From Hyphomicrobiales bacterium (GTDB lineage Bacteria > Pseudomonadota > Alphaproteobacteria > Rhizobiales > Rhizobiaceae): a stretch of 64,000 bases of DNA. The notes beneath the pieces are model-generated. The model was not told the DNA's origin. It worked only from the letters and a program-made list of their open reading frames with translations, and made no database searches. This document shows, in pieces, positions 18,582 through 28,364 of the stretch. Each line of letters starts with the position of its first letter. Position 1 is the stretch's first letter. The DNA lies in the NCBI GenBank assembly GCA_900473795.1, contig UCMT01000006.1:1-64000 (forward strand), read 5' to 3'. The position numbers and the translations under genes were made by a program.

Positions 18582-19679
18582 ATGCACCGCATCGTTCTCT
18601 TTGTCATTGTCGGCCTTGCTGCTGTGGTCAGTTGCTCCGCGCATGCCGACGTGTTGATCGGGGTTTCGGCCGCGATGACAGGACGGCTGGCGTGGATTGG
18701 TGAGCAGGGGCAGCGTGGAGCGGAGATGGCGGTTGCCGATCTCAATAGGGCGGGCGGCGTTCTCGGCCAGCAGGTGCGGCTCATTGCGGTCGACGACTTC
18801 TGTGATCCCGAGCAAGCGGTGGTCGCCGCCGAAAAGCTCGTGGCTGACGGTGCCGTGTTCGTCGTCGGACATTACTGTTCTGGAGCCTCGATTCCAGCTT
18901 CGAAAGTGTACGAGGCCGCAGGAGTTCTGCAGATTTCGCCAGGGTCGACCAATCCGCTGTTGACCGAGCAGGGTCGCGACAACGTCTTCCGCGTCATTGG
19001 TCGCGACGATGCGCAGGGTGTTGTGGCCGGCAGCTACCTGGCCGATCATTGGGGGAACAAGAAGATTGCGATCCTTCACGACGGCACCACCTATGGCAGG
19101 GGACTTGCCGAGGAGACCAGAAAGCAGTTGAACAAGCGGGGTGTGACCGAAGCGATCTACCGGGCATACACGCCTGCAAGGAATGACTATTCGGCTGAAA
19201 TCACCGCGCTGAAAGCTGCCAATGTCGCCGTGGCATATGTGGGCGGCTATCATGCCGAGGTAGCGCTCATGGTTCGCGGTGCACGTGATCGCGGTGATCC
19301 AATACAGTTCATCTCGGGCGATGCCCTCGCGACCGAGGAATTTGCCCTGATCGCCGGCCCCGCCGCTGAGGGAACCCTGTTCACGTTTTCAGCAGATCCC
19401 CGACGAAATCCCCAGGCCGCTCCGGTGGTGGAGCGGTTTCGGGCGGACAACTTTGAACCCGCAGGCTATACGCTGTTGAGCTACGGCGCCGTTCAAGCTT
19501 GGGCGCAGGCGGTCAAGGAAGCCGGTTCGCAGGATCTGCGCGACGTGATTACGTCCTTGCGCACCCATCAATTCGATACGGTGCTCGGTCGCATCGCCTT
19601 TGATTACAAGGGCGACCTCACGGTCCAGAGCTGGGTATGGTATGTCTGGAAGGATGGCGAATACGTGCCATTGAAATAA
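18582..19679 (+). CDS. Periplasmic binding protein of branched-chain amino acid type, orphan, likely sensor partner
   Basis: A 365-residue Peripla_BP_6-type protein (ADVLIGVSAAMTGRLAWIGE, GQRGAEMAVADLNRAGG). Residues 1-22 form a signal peptide; cleavage after AHA is likely, but VVSC could act as a weak lipobox. No permease or ATPase genes are near. It is followed by a histidine kinase, a receiver and an adenylate cyclase, so I infer that it presents a ligand to the kinase rather than to a transporter. Ligands of this family include amino acids, urea and amides; the ligand here is unknown. Confidence 0.88.
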   Translation: MHRIVLFVIVGLAAVVSCSAHADVLIGVSAAMTGRLAWIGEQGQRGAEMAVADLNRAGGVLGQQVRLIAVDDFCDPEQAVVAAEKLVADGAVFVVGHYCSGASIPASKVYEAAGVLQISPGSTNPLLTEQGRDNVFRVIGRDDAQGVVAGSYLADHWGNKKIAILHDGTTYGRGLAEETRKQLNKRGVTEAIYRAYTPARNDYSAEITALKAANVAVAYVGGYHAEVALMVRGARDRGDPIQFISGDALATEEFALIAGPAAEGTLFTFSADPRRNPQAAPVVERFRADNFEPAGYTLLSYGAVQAWAQAVKEAGSQDLRDVITSLRTHQFDTVLGRIAFDYKGDLTVQSWVWYVWKDGEYVPLK

Positions 19680-19766
19680 CACAACGCTGATCACTGCGGA
19701 TCGTGTTCGAGAAAAAAGCTGTGCGCGCCATGTTGACCACATCGGCCGGATCGATTGGTCGCCGCG

Positions 19767-22700
19767 ATGTTTGAACGTCTCGGCATACGCGGCCGCTTGC
19801 TCTTCGCTTTTTTTGGGATCAGCACTTTCGCGGTGCTCGCGACCGCAGCGGCCGTGTATGCCTTCCTCCAGGTGGGTGCGGTCGTCGAGCGGATCACGGA
19901 TCGCCGGGTCCCATCCGCGCTCGGATCGCTCGAAGTCTCCCGCCAAGCTGAGCGGGTCGCCGCCACTGCGCCGGCTGTCCTTGCTACCACCAGCACGGTT
20001 CAGCACAAGGACGTCTCGGCTGCGATCGGAGCGGAGATGGCGCGCCTCGAAGATTTGCTCGCCGCGCTCAAGGGCACCGCGGTAAACGCGGCGGCCGTAG
20101 CTGAAATCGAAACCGCGGTGATCGGTCTGCGGCGCAATCTCAAAGCTCTCGACGACCTTGTCGCCGCTCGCCTCACCGTGGTCACACGCAAGGAGGACCT
20201 GCTGCGCCGTTTGTCGGCGACGACCACCGCAAGCGAGCGTCTCGTGGCTCCCGGCATTCTGGTGATGAATGCCAAGGTTCCACAGTGGCGCGCCACCGTT
20301 GCAGATGCCGCCGCGCCACCCGATGCGCGTGCTGCGGCGACAACAGATCTTGCGCTTGCAATCTCTTCCTACATCCCACAACAGAAGGCGCAAAGGGAGA
20401 TCTCGGCGATCAATGAAGCGTTGCTCAAGGCGGCGGTGGCGCCGACGACCGGCGATCTGGCGCTGATGTCCTTTGCGTTGCGCCGCTCGGTTGCGTCCCT
20501 TGCTGCGACGACACCCGAGATCGATGAGAAGCTGCGAATGCGGTTCCGCCAGCGCATTGACGAGTTCGAGGGACTGATCGACGGTGCAAAGGGCATCCTG
20601 AAGGCGCGCGAAGAAGAGCTCGCAGTGCTCGCGAAGGGCGGGAAGCTCCTGTTGGAGAATGACCAGCTGTCGCGCAAGTTAACCGGTGCCGCGAACCGTC
20701 TTGTCGGTGCGGCCAACCGCGACATCGCCGAGGCTGGCCGCGAAGCTGCAACCGTCCAGCGCATTGGCACCGGCGTTGTCCTTGGTTCGGCCGTCCTGAG
20801 CCTTCTCAGCTCGGTTCTGATTGTTTGGCTCTATGTGGACCGTAGTCTTCTCGCCCGGTTGGCGGGGCTGAGCCAGAGCATGCTTGCCATCGCCGGCGGC
20901 AACCTTCGGGCACCACTGCCTCCAACGGGCCGCGACGAGATCGGTCGCATGGCCAAAGCGCTGCAACTGTTCCGTGACACCGCGGTCGAGATCGAGGAAA
21001 AGAACCTGCGCGAGGTTGCCGAAGCGCGCCAGCGGCTCGTCGATGCAATCGAAAGCATCTCCGAAGGCTTCGCCCTTTACGATACAGAGGACCGTCTTGT
21101 CCTGTGCAATAGCCGTTACAGGGAAATCCTCTATCCCGGCATAGCCGATTCAGTTGTCCCGGGGGCACAATTTGAGACCATTGTCCGAAAGGCGGTGACA
21201 CAGGGCCTCGTCGAGGATGCGAAGGGCCAAGAGGAGGCGTGGCTCGCTGCGCGGCTTGAGGCACATCGCAATCCTAAGCAGACGCTGGTTCAACACCGCA
21301 GCCAGGACCGCTGGGTTCAGGTCAACGAGCGGCACATAACCGGCGGCGGCACGGTCGCGGTCTACACGGACATCAGCAAGCTTAAGCGGCACGAAACCGA
21401 GCTCGAGCTCGCGCGGGATGCGGCCATGGCGGCGACACAGGCCAAAAGCAAGTTCCTTGCCAGCATGAGCCACGAATTGCGCACCCCGCTGAACGCCATC
21501 CTGGGCATTACCGAAATGCTGCAGGAAGATGCCAACGACGCTGGCCAGGACGAGCTGATCGAACCACTTGGGCGCGTTACGCGTGCCGGGAAGCATCTGC
21601 TCAAGCTTATTAATGAGGTGCTCGATCTTGCCAAGATTGAGGCCGGCCGCCTGGAACTGCATATCGAGGCGTTCGATATCGCAGGCATGGTTCAGGATGC
21701 CGCGACAACCGTGCGGCCACTTGCCCAGAAAAACCGCAACGGGATCATTATCGAATGTCCAGAGGACATTGGCAGCATGCGCGGCGATCCGCTCCGGGTT
21801 CGTCAGATCCTCCTCAACCTATTGAGCAATGCATGCAAGTTCACGGAAAATGGACAGGTCACGATTGCGGCGGCGCGCATGAAGGTTGACGATGCCAAGG
21901 GCGTGTTGTTGACGGTTGCCGATACCGGCATCGGCATGACGCCGCAGCAGATGAAGAACTTGTTCCAGGAGTTTAGCCAGGCCGATAGTTCCACCACGCG
22001 CAAGTACGGCGGCACCGGACTAGGGCTTGCCATCAGCCAGCGCCTGTGCCGCGCAATGGGTGGTGACATCACCGTTGACAGCACTCCTGCCGTCGGCACC
22101 AGGTTTACCGTGTGGCTGCCGTCGGCGATCGAGGCGCCTCCCACGTTGGCACAGCCGCCGGTCCCTGGGATCGCCGCCGCCGAGCAGGTTCGCCTCGTCT
22201 CGAACATCGTCCTCGTCGTTGATGACGATGAGGCGGTGCGAGACCAGATGCGGCGGTTTCTGGTCCGCGAGGGCTGCGATGTGGTGACGGCCAAGGACGG
22301 TGTGGAAGCCCTTAGACTGGCGCGGCAACTGAAGCCGGCACTTATCACCCTTGATGTGATTATGCCGGGTTGCGACGGCTGGAGCGTCCTGCAGGAATTG
22401 AAGGCGGATCCTGAGCTCGCGACTATCCCCGTCGTGATGCTCACCATGGCCGACGAGAGGAACCGCGGTTACGCGCTCGGGGCCGCCGATTACATGGTTA
22501 AGCCGATCGAGCGCGATGCGCTGCGCAAACTCATTGCGAAATTCTGGTCCGGAGTGCCTGGCTCAGCGCCGCGGGTTCTGATCGTCGAGGATGATGGGGA
22601 CACGCGTCAGCAATGGCGCCGCATATTACGCACAGAGGGTTGCGACGTGGACGAGGCGGAGAATGGCCGGTTCGCGCTGGAACGTGTCATCCGTGAGCGT

Positions 22701-22979
22701 CCGGACCTCATCATTCTGGACCTCATCATGCCGGAAATGGACGGCTTCGAGTTTCTTGTCGAACTGCGCAAGCGGCCTGCCTTCAAGGCGGTGCCGGTCG
22801 TGGTCGTGACAGCCGCGACCCTCAGCGAGGAGGACCACGAGCGCCTCAGCGGTGGCGTCGAGCGTGTGCTCGCCAAAGCTGCCTTCAGCCGCGACGAACT
22901 TCTTGAGGAGTTGCGCAAGACGGTTGCACTGTACAGCCTTAAACGGAACTCGCCTGACAAGGATCACCCGCATGGTTAG
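19767..22979 (+). CDS. Hybrid histidine kinase with PAS and two receiver domains
   Basis: About 1070 residues counted from ATG 19767 (a TTG at 19755 is an alternative). Order: first membrane helix at about 12-34, a long alpha-helical periplasmic region to about residue 335, second helix ([20 protein letters not shown]), HAMP, PAS ([19 protein letters not shown]), HisKA with His569 in SHELRTPLN, HATPase ([19 protein letters not shown]), receiver 1 with Asp863 ([13 protein letters not shown] lysine), and receiver 2 with Asp985 ([12 protein letters not shown]; lysine in VLAKAA, the following proline missing). It lies 87 bases after the binding-protein gene and overlaps the next receiver gene by 8 bases. 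Output is probably phosphate flow to the next two receivers. Confidence 0.92.
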   Translation: MFERLGIRGRLLFAFFGISTFAVLATAAAVYAFLQVGAVVERITDRRVPSALGSLEVSRQAERVAATAPAVLATTSTVQHKDVSAAIGAEMARLEDLLAALKGTAVNAAAVAEIETAVIGLRRNLKALDDLVAARLTVVTRKEDLLRRLSATTTASERLVAPGILVMNAKVPQWRATVADAAAPPDARAAATTDLALAISSYIPQQKAQREISAINEALLKAAVAPTTGDLALMSFALRRSVASLAATTPEIDEKLRMRFRQRIDEFEGLIDGAKGILKAREEELAVLAKGGKLLLENDQLSRKLTGAANRLVGAANRDIAEAGREAATVQRIGTGVVLGSAVLSLLSSVLIVWLYVDRSLLARLAGLSQSMLAIAGGNLRAPLPPTGRDEIGRMAKALQLFRDTAVEIEEKNLREVAEARQRLVDAIESISEGFALYDTEDRLVLCNSRYREILYPGIADSVVPGAQFETIVRKAVTQGLVEDAKGQEEAWLAARLEAHRNPKQTLVQHRSQDRWVQVNERHITGGGTVAVYTDISKLKRHETELELARDAAMAATQAKSKFLASMSHELRTPLNAILGITEMLQEDANDAGQDELIEPLGRVTRAGKHLLKLINEVLDLAKIEAGRLELHIEAFDIAGMVQDAATTVRPLAQKNRNGIIIECPEDIGSMRGDPLRVRQILLNLLSNACKFTENGQVTIAAARMKVDDAKGVLLTVADTGIGMTPQQMKNLFQEFSQADSSTTRKYGGTGLGLAISQRLCRAMGGDITVDSTPAVGTRFTVWLPSAIEAPPTLAQPPVPGIAAAEQVRLVSNIVLVVDDDEAVRDQMRRFLVREGCDVVTAKDGVEALRLARQLKPALITLDVIMPGCDGWSVLQELKADPELATIPVVMLTMADERNRGYALGAADYMVKPIERDALRKLIAKFWSGVPGSAPRVLIVEDDGDTRQQWRRILRTEGCDVDEAENGRFALERVIRERPDLIILDLIMPEMDGFEFLVELRKRPAFKAVPVVVVTAATLSEEDHERLSGGVERVLAKAAFSRDELLEELRKTVALYSLKRNSPDKDHPHG

Positions 22980-23349
22980 CATCCTTTATGTCGAAGACAA
23001 TGAGGACAACATCTATATGCTGTCCACGCGGCTAAGGCGCAAAGGTTACGAGGTCATCGTCGCCACCGATGGGGAGCAAGGTGTGGCGCGTGCGCGATCG
23101 GATGCACCGTCGCTTATCCTGATGGACTTGAGCCTTCCCGTCATTGACGGATGGGAGGCCACCAGGCGTCTGAAGGCCCTGGCTGTGACGCGCGACATCC
23201 CCGTGATCGCTCTCTCCTCACACGCGATGCCTGGCGACCGCGAAACAGCACTGGCAGCGGGCTGCGATGACTTCGATACCAAACCCGTCGAGTTCGCGCG
23301 CTTGCTTGCAAAGATCAAGGCTCTGCTTCCAAGGGGGACGATATCATGA
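22972..23349 (+). CDS. Single-domain response regulator, DivK/CheY-like
   Basis: A 125-residue receiver without an output domain. Acid pocket EDN, phospho-acceptor Asp52 in LILMDLSLP, Ser in ALSSHA and Lys in TKPVEF are all present. ATG 22972 overlaps the kinase stop, and the gene overlaps the cyclase gene by 4 bases (ATGA), so the three are translated as a unit. Likely a phosphate shuttle or sink between the hybrid kinase and the cyclase. Confidence 0.92.
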   Translation: MVSILYVEDNEDNIYMLSTRLRRKGYEVIVATDGEQGVARARSDAPSLILMDLSLPVIDGWEATRRLKALAVTRDIPVIALSSHAMPGDRETALAAGCDDFDTKPVEFARLLAKIKALLPRGTIS

Positions 23350-24407
23350 GCGAGATTGGGCCTGCTCTGCTTGTCGTCGACGATAACGAGGACAATCGCT
23401 TCACGCTGACGGAGCGGCTGAAACGAGAAGGCTACGCAAACGTGGCATGCGCCAGCAATGGTCGAGAGGCGCTCGAACTGCTGGCGACAAGGCCATTCGA
23501 CCTCGTGCTGCTCGACATAACGATGCCGGAAATGGACGGCTACCAAGTGCTCCAGGAGGTCAAGGCCGACACGACCCTGCGCAATATTCCGATTGTCATG
23601 ATATCGGCGGTCGACGAAATCGAAAGTGTGGCGCGCTGCATCGGCCTTGGTGCAGAGGACTATCTGGCCAAGCCCTTCAACGCGGTTCTTTTGCGCGCGC
23701 GCGTGGCCGCCTGCCTGGAAAAGAAGAAACTGCGCGACCAAGAGGCGGTTTATACGCAGCAGATCGAAAACGAAAAGCGCCGAGCAGACGAGCTCCTGTA
23801 CGCCATGCTGCCTCCCGGGGCTGTGCGCGAGCTCAAAGCGACCAATGCCGTGCGCCCCCGTCGCTACGACGAAGTCGCGGTGCTCTTTTGCGATATCGTT
23901 GGCTTTACGGCCTATTGCGACGAGAACCCGCCGGAGAAAGTGGTGGAGCATCTCCAGGAGCTGAACGGGGAATATGAACGAATCGTCCGTCAGCACGAGA
24001 TGGAGAAGATCAAAACGATCGGCGACGCTTTCATGGCGACGGCCGGCCTGTTCAATCGCGTGCCAGATCCGGTTTTTGCCAGTTTGCAATGCGGGCTGGA
24101 GATGGTGACGGCATCACGCCGCATCGAACCGCATTGGGAGGTGCGAGTCGGCGTCCAGTTCGGGCCAGTCGTGGCGGGGATCATCGGACACCGACAATAC
24201 CTCTTTGACCTGTGGGGCGACACCGTGAATATGGCGTCCCGGATCGCAGCTCATGCCAACCCCGGGACTGTGGCGACCAGTGGGGCCACTTGGCATCGCA
24301 TTCGCGATCGGGGCCGCGGGCACTCCCTGGGCTTCGTGGACATCAAAGGCAAGGGCCGGATCGAACTGATCGAATGCCAGGGACTGAAGGAGGAGGGGTC
24401 GTGCTAG
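23346..24407 (+). CDS. Receiver-class III adenylate cyclase
   Basis: A 353-residue cytoplasmic protein. Residues 1-130 form a receiver (Asp57 in LVLLDITMPEMDG, Lys in LAKPF), followed by a coiled-coil linker (about 130-160) and a class III cyclase domain. Metal-binding Asp183 (FCDIVGFT) and Asp227 (IGDAF) are present. The base-specificity pair is Lys223 (KIKTIGD) and Asp in FDLWGDTVN, which is the adenylate rather than guanylate pattern. The TVNMASR transition-state residues Asn and Arg are intact. So cAMP production controlled by phosphorylation is predicted. It is last in the overlapping kinase-receiver-cyclase unit. Confidence 0.93.
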   Translation: MSEIGPALLVVDDNEDNRFTLTERLKREGYANVACASNGREALELLATRPFDLVLLDITMPEMDGYQVLQEVKADTTLRNIPIVMISAVDEIESVARCIGLGAEDYLAKPFNAVLLRARVAACLEKKKLRDQEAVYTQQIENEKRRADELLYAMLPPGAVRELKATNAVRPRRYDEVAVLFCDIVGFTAYCDENPPEKVVEHLQELNGEYERIVRQHEMEKIKTIGDAFMATAGLFNRVPDPVFASLQCGLEMVTASRRIEPHWEVRVGVQFGPVVAGIIGHRQYLFDLWGDTVNMASRIAAHANPGTVATSGATWHRIRDRGRGHSLGFVDIKGKGRIELIECQGLKEEGSC

Positions 24408-24719
24408 ACCGTTTTGTTTTCCGTCGTGGATCAGTGGGCAGGACATCGTAGCCGGGGTTCGACAACGTACGGGAACTTCCTGGCGGATGCCGAGTAAAGG
24501 GAGCTGGTGGCATATAGAAGGTGCGGCCATCCTTCTTGGCCTCAGTTGTCAACCGCGCCCTTCAGCGCGGATGTGCGCGGCGTGGTTGAGACGCTCTTGG
24601 AGGAACGCGCATTTTTCCTGACAATGGGTTGGAACAATCCATTTCGTTGCGCGTTAGGCGTCCGGTCGATTTCTGTCGACATCAAACACCGTGATTTCCA
24701 ACGATGCGAGGATGCACAG
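24408..24719. other. Gene-free stretch after the cyclase gene
   Basis: No supported coding frame, repeat or clear terminator was seen. A frame reaches upstream from the next gene but without coding signals, and a good ribosome site sits only at 24706-24712. Confidence 0.45.
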
Positions 24720-25112
24720 ATGAACAACCGGTTCCCACAACTCCATGAAGGACACGCGCCGATCACGCTACACCAGCTGTTCCGCGATGCCCTGGAAGCC
24801 TATGACGACTGGGTCGATGGCGGAGATACTCCGACGGTATACCATCAAGGAATGCCAGTTGCGATCGAAGTCGTCTTCGATCACATGCGCGATTGCACGG
24901 ACATTCTGCCGAACAATATGGTCAGTGCCATTACCGAGCGCCTGACAAAGCCCTGGAGCAGCGACAGCCCCCTTGATGAGATGACCTTTTCTACTGCGGC
25001 ACGCATTATGTGCGTGCTTGTTCGCAAGCGGGAATTGCGGCGCACCGGCAGCGATATTGATGCCTTTGTCCGGCGATTCGAAAAGCTTCGCTCCGACCAC
25101 GTCGACCCTTGA
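24720..25112 (+). CDS. Conserved-looking hypothetical protein
   Basis: A 130-residue soluble acidic protein beginning MNNRFPQLHEGHAPITLHQL. GCGAGGA lies 7 bases before ATG 24720, which decides this start over the longer upstream frame. Predicted mostly alpha-helical; no motif recognised. It ends with a charged helix (RRFEKLRSDHVDP). It is 312 bases after the cyclase gene on the same strand, so co-transcription is uncertain. Confidence 0.65.
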   Translation: MNNRFPQLHEGHAPITLHQLFRDALEAYDDWVDGGDTPTVYHQGMPVAIEVVFDHMRDCTDILPNNMVSAITERLTKPWSSDSPLDEMTFSTAARIMCVLVRKRELRRTGSDIDAFVRRFEKLRSDHVDP

Positions 25113-25353
25113 GGTTTATGCGTAAAACAAAGCCTCTGGGGACGCGTCCCACGGGCAAAACGTTCATCCCAACCCAAATAAGTAACGGAAATATATCGGA
25201 AAATTACAGGGCGTGAAAACGACTTGCTACCGTGTGCCTGCCGTGGTTAAAATGATTAAATACATAGAGTATGCCGTATATTTGTGAACTGGCGTTTGAG
25301 TGACAGTGCCAAGGTTCAACAATCCAGCCGCATGATGCGGGGGAGGGGATGAT

Positions 25354-26748
25354 ATGACGGTTCACGGTTTCGCGTCGCCTTACGGTCACGGCGGCCAGTC
25401 CTTGCAGATCGCCATCGTCGGCCGCGGCTTTTCCGGTCTGATGATGGCGATCGCTCTACTGAAATCAGTCAGCCAGCCGTTCCAGTTGCGCATGTTCGAT
25501 CCGCAGCCGATCATCAGCGGCGGCCAGGCCCTGGCAACGGCCCGTTCCACCGAAATCCTCAATAGCCGCGCCCGCGATCTCTCCGTCTCGACCGGTGAGC
25601 CGAAGGATTTCACCCGCTGGCTTCAGGCCAACGCGCATTTTCGGCAAGCCGTTTCGGCTGCGATCCCGGGTTTTGGCCAGATCTTCGTGCCCAAGGCCAC
25701 GTTCAGCGACTATGTCTATCAGCGATTTTCCGAAGCTTTGGCCCAACGCACCGATGTCAGCGTCCAGATGTCCAACGAGGGCATTGCTCGAATCCGGCGC
25801 AACGACAATGGTCTGTTCACGCTGAGCCTCGCTGACGGCAGCGAGGCTGTTTGCGATGCGGTGGTTCTGGCTACCGGCTATGGCTTGAAGGTTCCCCTTG
25901 AGAAGAACGAGCAGGATCGTGAAGCGGCTCTGCGAAGTGCCTCGAACAATGCTGAGCATGTCGTCGTCATGGGCAATGGCCTGCGGGCGGTGGATCAGGT
26001 CCTGCAATTGCGCGACGGCGGATTTACCGGGCGCATCACGATCCTGTCACGCCGCGGCTTCCTGCCGCAACCGCATACCCGAATGCCCGCGGACGCTGTC
26101 TTTCCGTCGCAGCCCATGCCATCTCAGCTTCGCCATATCGTCCGGTTCGTCCGCAGTGCCTGCGCGGAAGCCGAAGAAAACGGCTGGAGCTGGCAGGCGG
26201 CGATGAATGGCCTGCGCAAGCGTGCCCGCACCTTGTGGGCCTCGTTGCCGCCGAGCGAGAAACGGCAATTCAATCGTCATCTCAGGGCCATTTACGACAG
26301 CCACCGCAACCGGCTCCCGGCTGACGTGCATGCAAGGCTGGACCGTGAACTGGCAGGCGGCATGACGGAGCTCAAGCGTGGGACCACGCTAAAGCATATC
26401 GTCGGCGGGCTTGTTGTACGCTGGGCCGGTCAATCGGCTGAAGAACCGTTCGCTGCGGACAACGTCATCGACTGCCGCTGCCTTTCGCCAGACCTGAAGG
26501 ATCCCGTCATCGCCGACCTGCTCTCCTCAGGCCTCGCGACCACCGATGAACTCGACCTTGGCCTTTCCGTAAATCCTGCGGGCGAACTGCTGACGCCAAG
26601 GGGTCGGCCTGCTGGCCTCTTCGCTATCGGCCCGCTCGGTCTCGGTTCGCTTCCGGATATCGATCTCGTTCCCGAGATCGTGACGCAGAGCTACGCCGCC
26701 GCAGCCCTGATCGAGGCGCGATCTCGGCCGCAATTACAGGCTGGCTGA
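25354..26748 (+). CDS. FAD/NAD(P)-binding protein (NAD_binding_9-like)
   Basis: A 464-residue flavoprotein. The N-terminal dinucleotide-binding motif GRGFSG (GxGxxG) is at about residues 24-29, followed by a helix and a strand ending in an acidic residue (MFDPQP). A second nucleotide-binding-like stretch, HVVVMGNGLRAVDQVLQL, is at about 203-220. This matches the family of putative FAD-NAD(P) proteins described as HI0933/NAD_binding_9-like. ATG 25354 follows GGGAGGGG. The enzyme reaction is unknown. The gene lies upstream of a sulfonate monooxygenase but is separated by a UUCG hairpin, so functional linkage is only possible. Confidence 0.8.
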   Translation: MTVHGFASPYGHGGQSLQIAIVGRGFSGLMMAIALLKSVSQPFQLRMFDPQPIISGGQALATARSTEILNSRARDLSVSTGEPKDFTRWLQANAHFRQAVSAAIPGFGQIFVPKATFSDYVYQRFSEALAQRTDVSVQMSNEGIARIRRNDNGLFTLSLADGSEAVCDAVVLATGYGLKVPLEKNEQDREAALRSASNNAEHVVVMGNGLRAVDQVLQLRDGGFTGRITILSRRGFLPQPHTRMPADAVFPSQPMPSQLRHIVRFVRSACAEAEENGWSWQAAMNGLRKRARTLWASLPPSEKRQFNRHLRAIYDSHRNRLPADVHARLDRELAGGMTELKRGTTLKHIVGGLVVRWAGQSAEEPFAADNVIDCRCLSPDLKDPVIADLLSSGLATTDELDLGLSVNPAGELLTPRGRPAGLFAIGPLGLGSLPDIDLVPEIVTQSYAAAALIEARSRPQLQAG

Positions 26749-26782
26749 CGGCGGACAGGCTGAGCGCCCGCAGTGGTGTGAT

Positions 26783-26804
26783 GCCGCGGCCTTCGGGCTG
26801 CGGC
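26783..26804 (+). terminator. Stem with UUCG tetraloop after the flavoprotein gene
   Basis: A 9-bp GC-rich stem (26783-26791 with 26796-26804, one G-U pair) is closed by C(UUCG)G, a very stable tetraloop. The T-run after it is short (AATTTCT). It lies 35 bases after the stop at 26748. Confidence 0.65.
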
Positions 26805-26989
26805 CGAATTTCTGTCGTCGACATTCCCCGGTTGTACCTTTGAACTCAACGCCTCAGGAACGGTGTGTCCGGGGACGGATTTTCCTTACTCGATAAAATT
26901 TATAGATATAATTGTTTTGCGGTCGACTCCATTCCCGGAAAGACTGTCGGCCAAATTGCCAACTCCGTACGCGCTGGAGAAAATTGCAC

Positions 26990-28159
26990 ATGAGTACCGT
27001 TCCGGAAAAAATCGACGTCCTGTGGTTTCTGCCAACCCATGGGGACAGCCGCTACCTCGGCACCTCGGTCGGCGGCCGCAACGTCGATCTCAACTATCTG
27101 AAGCAGATCGCCCAGGCAGCTGACAATCTCGGCTACTACGGCGTGCTGATTCCGACCGGCCGCAGCTGCGAGGACAGCTGGATCGTCGCCTCGGCGCTGG
27201 CGCCGCTGACGGAAAAGCTGCGGTTCCTCGTCGCCGTTCGCCCAGGCCTGCTCAGCCCGACGCTTGCTGCCCGCATGACCGCGACCCTCGATCGGATTTC
27301 GAGTGGCCGTCTTCTGATCAATGTCGTCACGGGCGGCGACCCGGTCGAGAACAAGGGCGACGGTCTTCATTATTCCCATGAGGAACGCTACGAGGTCACC
27401 GAGGAATTCCTCGACATCTACAAGGCGGTTCTGCGTGGCGAGGACGTGACCGTCAAGAACAAGCACTTTGACATTGAGGATGCAAGGCTCCTGTTTCGGC
27501 CGTTCCAGGAACCGCACCCCCCGCTCTATTTCGGTGGCTCCTCCGGTGTCGGCCAACAGGTTGCGGCGCGCACCATCGACAAATACCTCACCTGGGGCGA
27601 ACCACCCGAGGATGTCGAGAAGAAGATTGCCGAGGTCAGCGCACTGGCGGATGCCGAAGGCCGCAAGGTCACCTTCGGAATCCGGCTTCACGTCATTGTC
27701 CGAGAGACTGCAAAGGAAGCCTGGACGGCGGCGGACGAGCTCATCAAATATGTCGATGAAGACACGATCGCAGCCGCTCAGAAGGTCTTCCAGCGTATGG
27801 ACTCGGTCGGCCAGAGCCGGATGAGCAAGCTGCATGGCGGCCGTAAGGACAAGCTGGAAATCAGTCCGAACCTCTGGGCCGGTGTCGGTCTCGTGCGTGG
27901 CGGCGCGGGTACGGCGCTCGTCGGCGATCCCGACAGCGTCAAGGCGCGGATCGACGAATACCGACAGATCGGCATCGACACCTTCATCCTCTCCGGCTAC
28001 CCGCATCTGGAAGAAGCCTACCGGTTCGGCGAACTGGTCCTGCCGAACCTGCCGCTCAACCATCCGGTGAGAACCTATGCGGCGAGCGCCAATACGGGTC
28101 CGTTCGGCGAAACGATCGCCGGCGACCATCGCCCGACACTGAAGGTTTCCCAGTCCTGA
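26990..28159 (+). CDS. ssuD: FMNH2-dependent alkanesulfonate monooxygenase
   Basis: A 389-residue luciferase-like enzyme that splits alkanesulfonates to aldehyde and sulfite using FMNH2 and oxygen, for sulfur supply. The match to E. coli SsuD is extensive: WFLPTHGD at the start, [12 protein letters not shown] with the active-site-region Cys, [12 protein letters not shown] with Arg and His, and [11 protein letters not shown] with the active-site Tyr. ATG 26990 is chosen because the protein then begins like SsuD, with GGAGA upstream. No ssuE reductase or ssuABC transporter genes are nearby, so reduced flavin must come from elsewhere. An AT-rich tract (26890-26915) may hold its promoter. A strong terminator follows. 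Confidence 0.93.
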   Translation: MSTVPEKIDVLWFLPTHGDSRYLGTSVGGRNVDLNYLKQIAQAADNLGYYGVLIPTGRSCEDSWIVASALAPLTEKLRFLVAVRPGLLSPTLAARMTATLDRISSGRLLINVVTGGDPVENKGDGLHYSHEERYEVTEEFLDIYKAVLRGEDVTVKNKHFDIEDARLLFRPFQEPHPPLYFGGSSGVGQQVAARTIDKYLTWGEPPEDVEKKIAEVSALADAEGRKVTFGIRLHVIVRETAKEAWTAADELIKYVDEDTIAAAQKVFQRMDSVGQSRMSKLHGGRKDKLEISPNLWAGVGLVRGGAGTALVGDPDSVKARIDEYRQIGIDTFILSGYPHLEEAYRFGELVLPNLPLNHPVRTYAASANTGPFGETIAGDHRPTLKVSQS

Positions 28160-28173
28160 TCGCTGCCGATCAT

Positions 28174-28220
28174 ACCCCCGATGTTTCTGAGGAGAGAAAC
28201 ATCGGGGGTTGCGCATTTTT
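28174..28220 (+). terminator. Strong intrinsic terminator after ssuD
   Basis: A perfect 15-bp stem (28174-28188 with 28195-28209) has a 6-base loop, followed shortly by five Ts (28216-28220). It lies 15 bases after the ssuD stop. Confidence 0.93.
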
Positions 28221-28364
28221 ATGCAACGCCCCGCGATTAAACGGTGCGATCCAACCGTTAACCAGGGCAGAAACCACAGAGTGGTGGCTGCCCGATTCGA
28301 TTGACAAACGACTGACAAGTCTGAAGAGTACAACCGGTCAAAACGGCAGCGTTGGGGAGGACTT

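Noticed and set aside
26912-26989. Longer start for the ssuD gene
   Set aside because: The SsuD family begins close to the ATG at 26990, and the added residues resemble translated promoter sequence.
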